NCBI GenBank assembly: GCA_964019695.1
Contig: OZ026524.1
Location: 28,808,164 to 28,872,163 of the forward strand
Source: Loripinus fragilis
Lineage: Eukaryota > Mollusca > Bivalvia > Lucinida > Lucinidae
Length of the DNA: 64,000 nucleotides
Direction of reading: 5' to 3'
Part shown: piece after piece, positions 12,201 through 21,345 of the stretch
How positions within the stretch are numbered: position 1 is the stretch's first letter
Layout of the letters: each line of letters begins with the position of its first letter
Translations under genes and position numbers: made by a program
The notes under the pieces: model-generated
The model's database searches: none
What the model was told of the DNA's origin: nothing
What the model saw: the letters and a program-made list of their open reading frames with translations, nothing else

Positions 12201-13717
12201 ATGAGATGGATCTTTGAGCACCCAAAACACATGTTTAAATTGATGGTTAAGAAAATTACTACAATTTTACCCTTATGAAATTTTCTTATCTGGATCTATG
12301 TACAGTAAATATCAATTAGCACTGTTAAGATATAATCACTTAGATCAAAACCTTGGCTGTGTATATCATTAGCTTTCATATTCTGCAATATGCTGACAAA
12401 AATAATCTTAAAAAAGGGATGAAATATTTTGAAAATTTATTAAATCTGCCAACTGAAATAGATGCTTTAAGTTGGAATACTATAACCGTTTTTGGCTGTT
12501 ATCGTTAGTTGCATCTTCTTCACAGTGACATGTTTTGGTCTGCAATGTGTGATTGTGGCATTTCCTGGTCATACTCACTTACGTTTGAATATTTCAGGCA
12601 CCGAGGTTATAAAGCTGGTTTCATGCTAATCTCAACTAAGCAACTGTTCATAAAAACTAGAGTACCGACAAATGAAGAAGTTTCTTGCTTTAAGTCTCTC
12701 AGAGGTTGTATTTATGATGCTAAAAATCTTAAAATGTCAATAATTTGCATTTGAATATTTATGAGTAGGATAACGTTCGTGTACAGCTGAGTTGAGCTTG
12801 GAAAAAGTTTGATAACCTTGAGGCCAGAAGGCCTTTAGTTAAGAGTATGTAAAAAAATATAAATTTCTCAACCAAATCATATGTTGTGGGTATTCAAAAG
12901 AAGTGTCTAAATGGGACGTTTTTGTGTATCCACAAAATATGCTAAAACAGATTCATTTAAGAAATGAGTTCGAAATTTGGAAGGTTCGTGGAATCATGAA
13001 TACCTCGGGTCTCTTACAAAGTTAGTGAAGCCCACAGGGCTTCACGTTAGCTTTGCAAGAGACCCAAAGTATTCATGATTCCACGAACCTTCCAAAAATT
13101 GAATATATTGGTTATACATGTATTTACATTTTATTATAGATATCTTAAATATGATAAATATTTTTAATTTAGATATAAAAACAGTTTTGTATTTAAAGTA
13201 TAATCATTTTTACCGTTAAGTCTGAGTGTAAAACGGAAAAGTGGAACAGCCAGTGTGAACACAGACAGGCAATGGAGCAAGCAGGAAGCTTGTTTTGCAG
13301 GTGTGGCTCGCTGTCAATCACAACACAAGTGTACCATCTGGCGAATGAAATCGGTGTTCTAAGCAAATTGCATGGGCAAATGAGCTTGGCAGCTGTCAAT
13401 CAAATTTTGTGCAATTCATGAGGCTATGAACGGTGCAAAATTCTAAAGATTAAATTAAAGTCTTGCTTCGAAAATGTAAATATAAGTAAATATTTACAAC
13501 TTCACGCTAAAAATTTTGTTTTTCGAAACCTGTATTTCAGGGCCAATATTATGTGTCGCTGAACTGTCGTCCAGAACTTTGCGAAAAGAGAGAAGAAATG
13601 ACAGATAATATAAAGAGCTTTGGCAATGTACTGACTTCACTTCTGGATGCCTGTGAGGGGCGCTACAAGTATCCCACAGAGAGATTTATCACTCAAAAAA
13701 GTAAAGACAAGTCTTAA
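1795..13717 (+). CDS. LRR-containing GPCR, type C LGR (GRL101/relaxin-receptor-like), 5' end outside the window
   Basis: Seen: five exons (1795-3233, 5108-5235, 6001-6052, 9670-9890, 13541-13717) whose splice phases fit at all four junctions (1, 0, 1, 0). They give exactly 671 codons plus TAA. Order: LRR N-cap (residues about 1-20), short LRR block (about 45-175), Cys-rich hinge with CCIRP and SSCADLMRN (about 205-235), TM1-TM6, TM7 with NPFLY, then a cytoplasmic tail of about 155 residues. TM3 ends in DRVLVIKFP in place of DRY. TM6 reads DFLCWFPIGIL, as in LGRs. Known: type C LGRs usually carry LDLa modules before the LRRs and signal from the plasma membrane to G proteins. Inferred: LDLa exons lie upstream of the window, and the tail is a degenerate kinase-like domain. 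The ligand is not known. A relaxin-like peptide is possible. Confidence 0.88.
3461..3640 (+). repeat. Interspersed repeat R2
   Basis: It starts GTGAGTATGACCATGAAATA and ends near TCCCCATCAAAATGA. It matches the copy at 3881 in order and spacing. Related copies occur on both strands elsewhere: plus at 5450 and 58799, minus at 9160, 12504, 20446, 27384, 59944 and 63007. Confidence 0.75.
3881..4100 (+). repeat. Interspersed repeat R2
   Basis: It starts GTGAGTATGATCAGGAAATA. It shares the CACGAGACACCAGGAAGACA and CTCTTCCCCATCAAGATGA segments with the other copies. It is the best preserved plus-strand copy in this intron. Confidence 0.75.
5108..5235 (+). CDS. Receptor exon: TM7
   Basis: The acceptor is TGTAATTGCAG. 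The first two bases (GA) complete the split Gly codon left by the previous exon, giving IGIL-G-IMALRG. The exon encodes the third extracellular loop and TM7, with NSALNPFLYTLTA, the NPxxY-type motif of this family. The donor is AAG/GTAAGT at 5236, after a whole codon. The exon ends in the start of the cytoplasmic tail (AIVGKK). Confidence 0.92.
5450..5600 (+). repeat. Degenerate R2 copy
   Basis: It begins GTGAGTATTACCAGAAAATG and keeps the GGAAGAGACACAGAACACAG segment, then drifts into A-rich sequence. It is recognised only by comparison with 3461 and 3881. Confidence 0.5.
5680..5972 (+). repeat. Minisatellite, about 38-bp unit, about eight copies
   Basis: Repeated cores are TGACTGTACCCTAGGACTCA and GTGTCTATAAATTGACTG. 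Units drift at single positions. The array ends 28 bp before the acceptor of the exon at 6001, so it occupies the zone where a branch point would be expected. Confidence 0.85.
6001..6052 (+). CDS. Receptor exon: 52-nt juxtamembrane exon
   Basis: The acceptor is TTGTTTCTTTTCAG. The exon encodes TMVPDRDEHVKTLTFPK and one base of the next codon. The donor is AAAG/GTATGA at 6053. Phase 0 entry and phase 1 exit match the neighbouring exons, and this fit is the main evidence for so short an exon. It links TM7 to the kinase-like tail. No domain is recognisable in it. Confidence 0.8.
6065..6190. repeat. Palindromic element, TGCTCAACTCAACT family
   Basis: Contains a near-perfect hairpin, TTAATGTTAAAATGCC with GGCATTTTAACTTTTAT (about 6116-6160). 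The CTCAACTCAACTG arm and the hairpin recur at 22264-22455. A degenerate copy lies at 12640-12835. Confidence 0.6.
7254..7326 (+). repeat. 73-bp direct repeat, left copy
   Basis: Contains GTGATGGCTGAGCACTGCCA and TTCTATTGATTTTAACAAGT. It is repeated with two or three mismatches at 8877-8949. Confidence 0.85.
8024..8089. repeat. Palindromic hairpin repeat
   Basis: The outer arms are CAAACAGTTTGGATCC and TTTAAACTGTTTGC. The core arms are AAGACCGACATTC and TTGGTCTTCATC. It belongs to the hairpin family with shared outer arms and unrelated cores. Confidence 0.65.
8877..8949 (+). repeat. 73-bp direct repeat, right copy
   Basis: Second copy of the block at 7254, 1.62 kb away in the same orientation. 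The sequence between does not look like a known element. Confidence 0.85.
9160..9332 (-). repeat. R2 copy, minus strand
   Basis: Read on the minus strand it has the R2 order, ending in GGAATTTCTCCT-like sequence and containing the complement of CATGGGCTGGTCTGCAGTGT. The open frame on its minus strand is a by-product of the repeat. Confidence 0.65.
9670..9890 (+). CDS. Receptor exon: first half of kinase-like tail
   Basis: The acceptor is TTTATTTATTTCCAG. CG completes the split Ala codon. It encodes residues of the cytoplasmic tail from QAEEMFRFWQRK to VYVKDCN. The stretch ARGLLKCLIDLHTRGL corresponds to kinase helix E. LRQNVLYFEDVYVKD falls where the catalytic loop and following strand would be, with Val at the HRD Asp position and Asp at the usual Asn. 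The donor is AAC/GTAAGT at 9891, which is also the first member of a tandem array of GTAAG-containing units. Confidence 0.87.
9891..10975 (+). repeat. Minisatellite, 55-bp unit, about 19-20 copies, containing splice-donor-like sequence
   Basis: The unit is approximately ATGTAAGTTCATACATAAAC followed by CATGATAAGAATGCGTAATT and GAAAATTATTTTGGA. The array starts at the exact donor of the preceding exon. About twelve units keep GTAAG (for example at 9947, 10002, 10167, 10332, 10387, 10442, 10771 and 10882). Divergence between units is about 5-20 percent by eye. Confidence 0.9.
10976..11060. repeat. Partial palindromic element P2
   Basis: Carries TTCTTATTTCTCAAACAAAA, then CATGTGTTGTGGGTAGC and a TAAGAAACTAATTTCTC end. 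It is a shortened relative of the complete copy at 42101-42243. Confidence 0.5.
11250..11402. repeat. Inverted-repeat element, arms about 55 bp
   Basis: The left arm has GCAAGAATAAAATCC, GTGAGGGTGGGTTAGAAAAA and TCCATCCCTCAGG. The right arm has the complement in order: TGATGGATTTTTCTACCCA, CCCTCACACTCATGA and TTCTTATTTGC. It looks like a small MITE inside the receptor intron. Confidence 0.75.
11800..11870 (-). repeat. Degenerate tRNA-derived SINE head
   Basis: Read on the minus strand it gives GTAGCGCAATCTGTATCG, then GGGGTCGTGAATTTGACCCC. These match decayed box A and box B positions of a tRNA. The remainder of a SINE could not be delimited. Confidence 0.5.
12100..12275. repeat. Palindromic element P2, with internal duplication
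   Basis: Contains CCAAAACATATGTTGTGGGT and ACTCAAAAGA in two successive copies, the core GAGCCGTCTTAATGAGATGG, and the far arm GAGCACCCAAAACACATG. Flanks mirror TAAGAAAATTACTACAATTT. Confidence 0.7.
12504..12582 (-). repeat. Short R2 remnant, minus strand
   Basis: TGGTCTGCAATGTGTGATTG and GGCATTTCCTGGTCATACTC match the minus-strand form of R2. Confidence 0.6.
12640..12835. repeat. Degenerate palindromic element, TGCTCAACTCAACT family
   Basis: CTTTAAGTCTCTCAGAG and GTGTACAGCTGAGTTGAGC correspond to segments at 22320-22455. The internal hairpin has decayed. Confidence 0.5.
12855..12962. repeat. Diverged palindromic element P2
   Basis: TTTCTCAACCAAATCATATG and TTGTGGGTATTCAAAAG resemble the left arm at 42120. 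The right arm is weak (ACAAAATATGCTAAAACAG). Confidence 0.5.
12978..13094. repeat. Inverted-repeat element, arms about 55 bp
   Basis: The left arm GAAGGTTCGTGGAATCATGA, GGGTCTCTTACAAAGTTAG and TGAAGCCC is mirrored by GGGCTTCACGTTAGCTTTG, CAAGAGACCC and TCATGATTCCACGAACCTTC. Arm identity is very high, so it is probably young. Confidence 0.85.
13541..13717 (+). CDS. Receptor exon: end of kinase-like tail and stop
   Basis: The acceptor is CTGTATTTCAG. Phase 0 joins CN to GQYYVSL. Gly lies at the position of the conserved turn before the DFG strand, and Leu stands where the DFG Asp would be. DNIKSFGNVLTSLLDACE matches the pattern of kinase helix F (Asp, then Gly five to six residues on). The protein ends 30 residues later in a basic tail with TAA at 13715-13717. 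A late AATAAA at 14827-14832 could serve as the poly(A) signal. That would put a SINE and hairpins in the 3' UTR. Confidence 0.87.
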   Translation, partial: GQYYVSLNCRPELCEKREEMTDNIKSFGNVLTSLLDACEGRYKYPTERFITQKSKDKS

Positions 13718-13868
13718 GGACTAAGAACAAGAATGTTATGAGACTGTTCTGCACCAGTGAGTGTTTAACCCTTAAAGCGCCAAGAAAAAAATGCATCTGA
13801 AAATGGCGTCTGCTGAAGTCGTCTGCTGCAAATAATTGCCTAACATTACTGACAAATTAAGTATAGAA

Positions 13869-13937
13869 GCAAACAGCGTGGACCCAGAACAGACTGCTCC
13901 TATAGGAGCAGTCTGATCAGGGTCCACACTGTTTGCC
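13869..13937. repeat. Palindromic hairpin, shared outer arms
   Basis: The outer arms are GCAAACAGCGTGGACCC and GGGTCCACACTGTTTGC. The core is CAGACTGCTCC with its mirror GGAGCAGTCTG, separated by TATA. Confidence 0.8.
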
Positions 13938-14138
13938 ATAGAGGCTTCTTAAACATTTCAGCAGACGAGAAAAAGCAGACGACTTAAGGGTTTAACTCAT
14001 TGCATGCTGGGATTTTTTTATGTTTTTGTTATCGTTTGCTGACTTTTTAAAAAATTAATTTTTCAAAATATTCTTTCAGAAACACTATCTGAGTGTCTTG
14101 TAGATTGCATGCTGGGTAATTTATTATGCTTTTATTGT

Positions 14139-14344
14139 TTTGTTTGTTTGTTTTGTTTGATTTGATTCTTTATGTCCCATCAACAACAAGTTAATTAGGG
14201 ATGGGTCTTCCTGGGTTGAACCAGTTCTAAGCTGGGAAAAATGTGTCTTGCTAAAGGATCACAACACAGTGACGCCGGTGAGGTTCAAACCCGCGGCCCC
14301 TGTGTCTCGAGTCAAGCACTCTACCACTGAACCACTGCGCTCCC
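14139..14344 (-). mobile_element. tRNA-derived SINE with target-site duplication
   Basis: On the minus strand it starts GGGAGCGCAGTGGTTCAGTG, has a box-B-like GGTTTGAACC and ends in a tail GACATAAAGAATCAAATCAA. ATGCTTTTATTGT occurs at both ends (14126-14138 and 14345-14357), a 13-bp target-site duplication. The preserved duplication suggests a fairly recent insertion. Confidence 0.88.
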
Positions 14345-14932
14345 ATGCTTTTATTGTCGTTTGCTGATTTTTCAAAATTAACTTTTCAAAGAATTCTTTC
14401 GGAAACACTATCAGAGTGTCAAGCGAGTTGGATCCAGACCAGGAACGACGTCCTGCCAGTCCTGATTTGTGTCCAAACTGTTTGCAAAGGTTTTCAGAAG
14501 GCAACAAAAGTTGTCACCAACAAGGAAATGGCCAAAAGGCATTTACATCGTATAAACCTGCTGTGGTGACCTTTATGTGGAGCATAGGCAAATAGTGCGG
14601 ACCAAGATCAGACACCACAGAATGATTAGGATCTCCACTCTTTGCTTACAGGAACTTTGATTCAAAATGAAATCGAAAGGGCAATTAATCTAACACCCAT
14701 AAACTTAGAAATAGACCATTTGGCTTCATAAGGATGGTATCTACCAATCGACATAATTGGGTTAATTGTTGATGTTTTTTCTGTTTATTTGTTTTATTTA
14801 GTTATAGTCTATTATTTGTTGTGATAAATAAAGGTTATTTCAAAAAATGTTGTTTTTATTATGTTTTTGTTCCTCTTGAAATATACAAGTAAATACGATT
14901 GGACTGTGGCCATACTAATTTTGAATAATATG

Positions 14933-15180
14933 GGCCAGTGCATGAGATTTCCAACAATGTGGTATGTGCGACCAGCAAAGGCTCAGATCAGCCTGCGCAT
15001 ATGCGCAGTCTACTCAGAGCCTTTGCTCGTCGCTAGAATATTCTATGACTGTTAAGCAACTGACTGAGCACCATTTGGAGTTTCTAAGCTTAAAAGGAGG
15101 CTGCACAGGCTCGTCTGAGTCTACACTTGTCTACACTTGTCAAAATGCAACATTGTTGGAAATCACATGTCGCGGCTCAA
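14933..15180 (-). mobile_element. MITE P1, copy 1
   Basis: Ends with the arm CAACATTGTTGGAAATCACA then TGTCGCGGCTCAA. It opens with the partner ATGAGATTTCCAACAATGTGG. An inner hairpin GCGACCAGCAAAGGCTCAGA / GAGCCTTTGCTCGTCGC lies near the left end. Orientation is opposite to the copies at 20043 and 37081. Confidence 0.75.
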
Positions 15181-15911
15181 TTTTGTTTTGTATTTTCTGT
15201 TTGTTGTTCTTGTTGTCTTTTTTTTGGCTCAAATATTATCTTCCTGGAAGAGGTAGGCGGACACACACAGTGAATTGCCAAGTGAGAAGTAATTTATTGA
15301 TACCCTGATAATTCCCTATAGAATGTAAGAAAATGGGCAAATTGGTATATATAATCGCTTATTTGTTTATTTACCAAACAGAATTTCAAATTATGTAAAT
15401 CAAAAACTTATTGAGCCAGAACTATGAGCTTAGATGTTGTTAAGCCTTAAAGCACCACCTATAGTTTGCAGCAAACGACAAAGTTAAATTTTGCTGATTT
15501 TTCAAAAATAACCAATAAGGCATGATATTTCATGAGTATTGTCTGCTGACAGACGATTCTCATGTTATATCTTACCTTATTTATCGAAAATTAGGAAAGA
15601 TGTTGCAAAATTTGTCGTCTGCTGCAGTTGTGATTGTCGTTTTAAGGGTTAACTACTGTTGACGCAATCTGACAAGCCTAATGAAAAGCAGTAAAGTCTT
15701 GCACTAGGTTTGAAAATTAAGAATACTCAGTCCATATATTGGCCTGGACGCCGAATACTGACTTTGTTAGATACAAACTACAAAGGTGCTGACCTGCCTG
15801 TGCAGCCACGCAGTCTGTTCAGCACTTTTGTTATTTTAAGTAGTCAACCTAATCCAATGCCAATAGTCTAGCTAAGCATGCTGGTTTGAGCCTTTCTTGG
15901 CAGAAACACTG
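15181..15911. other. No gene seen
   Basis: AT-rich sequence with short hairpin remnants (for example ACGACAAAGTTAAATTTTGC near 15477) and no supported exon. Confidence 0.5.
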
Positions 15912-16150
15912 AGGACAGACAATCAAGTACCACACCTGACCCATGATACCAATGAGAAAATGACAAACTCACAGTTATACACAGTTATACACTACCAACG
16001 AGAGCCAAGAGGTCAGCCCTTTCCCAGCAGGTGACCACAAGGCACAAATAAACAGATGCCTACAAAGGCATAACACACACAAGACAGCAAAAACATAAAA
16101 AGATCCACAAAAGAAGTACCGCCTTGGAACAGTCAGTAAAACATTTTAGT
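15912..16150 (+). repeat. R1 copy
   Basis: Matches 372-600 from CAATCAAGTACCACACCTGA to GAAGTACCGCCTTGGAACAG. It carries a 10-bp local duplication (AGTTATACAC twice) and is truncated on both sides. Confidence 0.75.
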
Positions 16151-18226
16151 CTATGAATGCCAGGACGTTGCCAATTAGAAGCTTAGGGCCATGTTTTTCA
16201 GGAAATTTGTAGTGGACTACTTTAGTAGACATTGATATATACTAAATATATAAGCTGTGGGCCCCATGGTTTCAGAGAGTTTTCCATTGTAAATTTACAG
16301 CAATATTTACTACCAATGCAACTAGAAATCCATTCTAATAAGCCCAAAAACCTTATGCAGCCTAGCCCCTTATTTGCTGTTTTAGTTTAATTTCAATTAG
16401 CCAAGGGATATACGTTTTTGAAAATGTAAACGACGACAAACCACGGACCATTGTCATACTAATGCTTTGTCTCGGGTTTATCTAGTTATATCAAGGTAAG
16501 GAGTTTGAGGGGCTTGAGTTTGCTTTACACCAGTTAGATGGTAAGGATCATTTTCCCAGAGACAGACTTTACCTACAATGCTTGTCCTATCCGGTCCGCT
16601 GGCCTTCTGGTATCTTAACGATGCCACTTGATAGCAATATAAACACATTGGTCGAGTTTGCTTGGGTCTATAGCATGGCTTTAAATAGTATGAGCCATGG
16701 TTGAAGCGCACGTGATACTGTAGTAGAAATCAGCAGTCTCCTAGAACATTGTGGTCTGTTATAGCTGATTTCAAGCGACCTGAAACTTGCTGTGACAAGC
16801 TATTTGAATGATTGTGGATTAAATACAATAATATTGACAGAACAGCGACTAAAGCCATGTCAAAGCCCAAACTGAGCTGGGCCTTCGAGAGCTTAGGTGA
16901 TGGAGAACAAAGCACCATTATCTTATGCGTTTGGCTTGCCATACAGTTTTGTGCTACGGAGCTAAAATATAAATTTGTATCTGCCCAGGGCGCGTTCATT
17001 TTCAAATGATGCTATTCCTGTTAAATTCGCAGCCAGTGACATATGACAAAAAGTTTGTTGAATTTAAAGTCTGAATCCTTATAGCGCCTAGGAAATTTTG
17101 CAAATTTAGCTCTCAAACTTGGTTGTTGTTTTTTAATGTTTTTCTATAGTCTATTTTAAAAAAAAACACTAAATGCCATGCCTTATTGCCCACCCCCTTC
17201 CACCAAACAAGATTTTTAGATGTTTACAGAATTGAGTCTTATGTGAATTACCTTGCTTTGCCTTGTCCGCTCCCTCCAACCCCACCACCACCCACCAGAG
17301 CACGATATTTACAGAATTCCATGAATGGTGTCAGATATGCTGGGTATGTTTACTCGATTAAATATTACGAATATATAAACCTTCTTTATTCTGATGGATT
17401 ATCCCATACATAAAGATCGGGAATATCAATTTTGTATTGTATGGGATTATAACAGGATGAAATTTCTAAATCACGATGCAATTTTGCTCCTGAAATTTGG
17501 GTTCATCTTTGCAAACTGTTTGCCTGAGTACCTGCGATTGAAAATGCAACGGCAGAGCTACCTCTATAGCTCAGGGCTTACATGTACAATAGTAAGTGAG
17601 TCTGACGTCCTTATCCCATCAGATATTGTTAAACTATGTATTTGAAAAAAAAACACAGAGACATCACTCCAATGCTATGCGTATAGGTAGTTAAACAGCG
17701 GTGACAAAAAACCGATACACATTACGGTCAATAGGTTTTACACCTGGGTGCCCAAGGTAAATGGTTGTGATAAATCGACACCGCGTCTCATGAAATATAC
17801 ACTTGAATTTGCAAACGTCGAAATACAGGTAAGCCTGCTGATCTGAACCTTCGCTGCTCGTACGAACATTCAGCTCTATTGTAAGAAGTCCCTCTCTAAG
17901 AACAGCGAGAGTTCAGCGCGCACTTACACAAACGTCAACTGGTCCGAGTGTTAGCTCTGTGAATTTCGTCAGTAAAACCGTCGACTTGCCTACATGTATG
18001 ACCCGGCTCACCCTTAAGGTGCCAGTCGCAGCGCAATATAGGACAAGGAAAGTCTGGTGTGTTTTCGTCGATAGTTTGATACAAACAACCAATTAACACA
18101 TTCTGTTCCACCCGAAAAATGTATCCTGGCTTCGTCTACTGCAATACCATGTGTGAACAAAATTGTAAAATATTATTTTGTATGTTGTTAAACTTGTCCG
18201 TTAACTGTTAAGAAATTGCTATGCTC
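16151..18226. other. Apparently unique sequence, no supported gene
   Basis: Slightly GC-richer around 16430-17010 than the rest. Short overlapping open frames on both strands (16478-17009) have no recognisable motifs or splice context. A donor-like GTAAGTGAG at 17591 follows an open stretch, but no matching acceptor or next exon was found. Confidence 0.4.
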
Positions 18227-18229
18227 ATG

Positions 18230-18412
18230 GGCGGATCCAGGACTTCTGAAAAGGGGGTTCATATGTATAAAGTGGGGGGGGAGGGTTCGGGGTCGCTTTG
18301 CAGATTATATCAAACATTCCCACATCAAATTATTTCGTTTTCATCGGATATTTAAACGGGGGACGGGGAGAGGGGTTCGTGCGAACCCCCTGAACCCCCT
18401 CTGGATCCGCCG
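18230..18412. repeat. Inverted-repeat element P8
   Basis: The ends are GGCGGATCCAGGACTTCTGA and GAACCCCCTCTGGATCCGCC, partly complementary, with G-rich (GGGGGG) and C-rich internal flanks. Confidence 0.6.
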
Positions 18413-18639
18413 CTGATGCTTATCACTGTCCCAAGACACAACCGAAGATGACTGCAAAAGGCATTGAAAGAATAAGTAGGAAATTTGAAACTCTGTTTTT
18501 CAGTCCTGCACAGCTACAGATGCTAACTAGAATGTTGAAATTTTGCTTGAAGCAATTATTAAGATTTTCGTTGAGCGAACAACAAGCGCGCTGATCAGAC
18601 TGTGTGGATGCTGATCTGCGCCTATTTGCGGATCAAGAA

Positions 18640-18930
18640 AGTTTTGTCAGAGGCGGTCCATTTTTAATAATAAAAAATTTAGTTGATGAGGGGATATAGG
18701 ATCCAAACACCGCTTTAAATGGGTCATTATCGACCCGCCAGCGAAACGCCATTTGAATTGCGTTTCGCGGGCGGGCCGATGATGGCCCAACATTAAATGC
18801 TGGCTTGGTAGCTTTGTGTTTTTTCAAGGATACGGACCAGTATTGCAAAGAAACCCTTTATTTTTGTGATTTTTCATGGTGGTCCGGACCCCCTGTCCCC
18901 CCTCCCCTCTCGATCCACCCATAGCGCCTT
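18640..18930. repeat. Palindrome-cored element P9, copy 1
   Basis: The core is CCGCCAGCGAAACGCCAT mirrored by GCGTTTCGCGGGCGGG, then GATGATGGCCCAACATTAAA. It is shared with 34838-35148 and 36705-36920. A related element lies at 30600-30815. Confidence 0.7.
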
Positions 18931-19774
18931 TGTTTTTCGCATGCAACTGAAATCGGCAGTATTTCTCGGTACGTGCCCCTTTAATATTTAAGAAACAGTC
19001 TGCTTAAAACCGCAGGTAGCGCTTTAATGGTGAAAATCGTCAATGAATTTCAAATTTCATGGACTAATAGAATTTCATCGTTCGTTCAATAATGGGTAGA
19101 CACAATAGACAAACGAACAAAGGTTTTGTATTTAGCATTAAACATTTTAAACCAACGTTTGGTTTTTAGGTACACCTATATTGGAATATTCAGTTCGAGT
19201 TTTAGCCTACACACCCAGTTTAGATTAAGTCCCGGTGCTTATGCGTCTTTAAGAGGATATATAATCAGTAATAGTGTGTTTACAAACAACAATTTCAAAG
19301 GAATGTGTATTTAGCTTACATAGAAAACCTGTAAAGATTATCTATTTTAGGTACAAAAACCTGTTCGTTGACAGTGATGTATATTTAGACATTCAGGCTG
19401 TCATTGTTTATGCCGAGACTGTCACACCTGAGCAGGTTGTAAATACTTAAATATACATCTGAAGTTACAAGTTCATTATTTTTTGTTCCTCGGAGCTATA
19501 TTCAATCAGTTGTGATTTTGTGTGTATTTTAATCAATGTGGATCTAACATTGTATAAAGTGCTGCAAGGAATATGTGTGAAAGTTCAAATTCAAGTGCTG
19601 GGGAGTTCTGAGCTTTGAAACACCATGGCAACAAATTTTGAGCCAAACGGGGTAAGCAATAGAATATATAGATGGGGTAGTTGCATGCGCAATAGGCAAT
19701 AAGATGTAGCACATGTATGATTTGCACTCAAACAGTCAGTGTACCTTTAATGGTTGCTCCTCTATCCAGAAGCC
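18931..19774. other. No gene or clear repeat seen
   Basis: AT-rich. The short open frames at 19126 and 19533 lack any support. Confidence 0.4.
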
Positions 19775-19858
19775 CCGTCAGCTCGGTTCAGATAGCGTAT
19801 CTGAAGAGGTCGGTCAAAGCAGCAGAAGGTCGTGGGTTCGAACCCTACACTGGGTAGA
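19775..19858 (+). repeat. tRNA-like SINE head
   Basis: GTCAGCTCGGTTCAGATAGC resembles box A, and GGTCGTGGGTTCGAACCCTA contains a good box B. The acceptor arm does not close, so it is not a functional tRNA. A copy of ATTCTACTCAAGTTTACTT after the head recurs at 20286, beyond the MITE. Confidence 0.65.
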
Positions 19859-20042
19859 TTATTCTACTCAAGTTTACTTTATGGCGACGAGGATATCTGG
19901 CCTCAGTTCTTTGAAGGGTAATACGTGGATCCTAGAGCATGCGGATGCAGAGGTGTGAGGCCTCGGACAGTTACCTCCCACGACAGTTAATACCCCTTCA
20001 AAGATTAAAGTGGGGAGGAATGTAGTGATTCTGGGTAGATAT

Positions 20043-20284
20043 TTGAGCCGTGACATGTGATTTCCAACAATGTGGTATTTTGACAAGTGTAGACTCAGAC
20101 GAGCCTGTGCAGACTCCTTTTAAGCTTAGAAACTCAAAATATTGTTCGTTCAGTAACTAAACAGTCATAGAATATTCAAGCGACTAGCAAAGGCTCTGAT
20201 CAGACTGCGCGTATGCGCAGACTGATATGAGGCTTTGCTGGTCGCATATACCACATTGTTGGAAATCTCATGTCGCGGCTCAAA
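20043..20284 (+). mobile_element. MITE P1, copy 2
   Basis: The terminal arms TTGAGCCGTGACATGTGATT and ATGTCGCGGCTCAA are complementary over about 30 bp with few mismatches. The inner hairpin GCGACTAGCAAAGGCTCTGA / GAGGCTTTGCTGGTCGC sits toward the right end. The flanks read ATAT on both sides. Confidence 0.82.
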
Positions 20285-20445
20285 TATTCTACTCAAGTTT
20301 ACTTCATCGTCCTTACTATGATGAGATATTATGTTATGCAGTATCCGTCCGTCTGTCTGCAAATGGGTTATTTCATCAGGGAAACCCCGTATTGTGAGAC
20401 CCTTGAACGAAGTTAGAGGTCTAGTAAGTCTTGCAGTCATCTCAC

Positions 20446-20585
20446 TGAGAAAGAGAGAGCTGGTTGCTTTGGTTTAATTGTTCTCTTGATGGCATGTTGT
20501 TGTTAGTGCCCTGTGTCTCTTCCTCACGACGCCTTGGGTTAGTCTGCAGTATGTGAGTGTGGCATTTTCTTCATGAATATCTGTA
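20446..20585 (-). repeat. R2 copy, minus strand
   Basis: GAGAGCTGGTTGCTTTGGTT, CCTGTGTCTCTTCCTCACGA and GGTTAGTCTGCAGTATGTGA follow the minus-strand R2 order. Confidence 0.65.
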
Positions 20586-20704
20586 CATGTAATTTGTGCT
20601 TTTGTCCACTGAAAAAGTTTCTGGCATTTGAAAATCTGCAATGGAATGCAGAAAGCAGAGGTCATCTCATTTCATTATAGGTGAAATATAAGTCTATAAT
20701 TCAC

Positions 20705-21345
20705 CAGCGCGTCAGCGCTGGTGATATACGTTAGTAAACTTCCATTGGGCGCGTGTTCGATTCGGGCCTGTTCCATTAGCAAGTTGCGGAAATGTATCGA
20801 TTGTTTACTCCCCAGCAGCAGTGTATTTTACTGTTCTTTCTCAGACTCCCCGTCGACCAAGCTACTTCCAAAGTTCAACCATTGCTTTGGATACAGGATT
20901 GCTTCTAAAAGCGAAAATGCCTTTTAGAGACCTTACCACTGAGCTAGAATCCCGATCAAACATGGACCCTTCGGATATTATAGACTATGTGTGACGAAAT
21001 AACTAGATGTAGATGGGTCAGTTACAATATGCCCCCTAGGCATTATGTGCATTGTCTTCGATTGCGGAATACGATCGAATTGCTTAATACATACTGCTGG
21101 GGAGGGGGTTAACTCTACCATTTTTCAGTTTGTTTATGAGCAGAGTCTTACTGGAATATGCATATTTCATGTGTTTTATTTGCTTCCAATGGATCACCTA
21201 TGTACAAATCGTTAACTAAAACAAAAAATACCCAGAGCTTGAAGCACATGAAACGCTGAAAAGAGTGGCTTCAGCAAATGCAATATTAAAACACTATATA
21301 AGTTCTTCTTAATAACTGTAAAACGCCATGCGATGGTTCTAAGCT
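20705..21345 (+). mobile_element. Long tRNA-headed repeat, copy 1
   Basis: Begins with a hairpin TCACCAGCGCGTCAGCGCTG, then a box-B-like CGTGTTCGATTCGGGCC. It ends in GCCATGCGATGGTTCTAAG. The whole block matches 33883-34497 in reverse. It lacks a convincing open frame. A tRNA-derived non-autonomous element is the best guess. Confidence 0.7.

Larger units (their letters stand above)
13718..14832 (+). other. Downstream of the receptor stop, possible 3' UTR
   Basis: Contains a hairpin (13869-13937), a SINE (14139-14344) and the first AATAAA downstream of the stop that is followed by a T-rich stretch (14827). No further coding was seen. Assignment to the transcript is a guess. Confidence 0.35.

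Noticed and set aside
19775..19858. tRNA gene
   Set aside because: GGTTCGAACCC box B is present, but the acceptor and anticodon stems do not form a normal cloverleaf.
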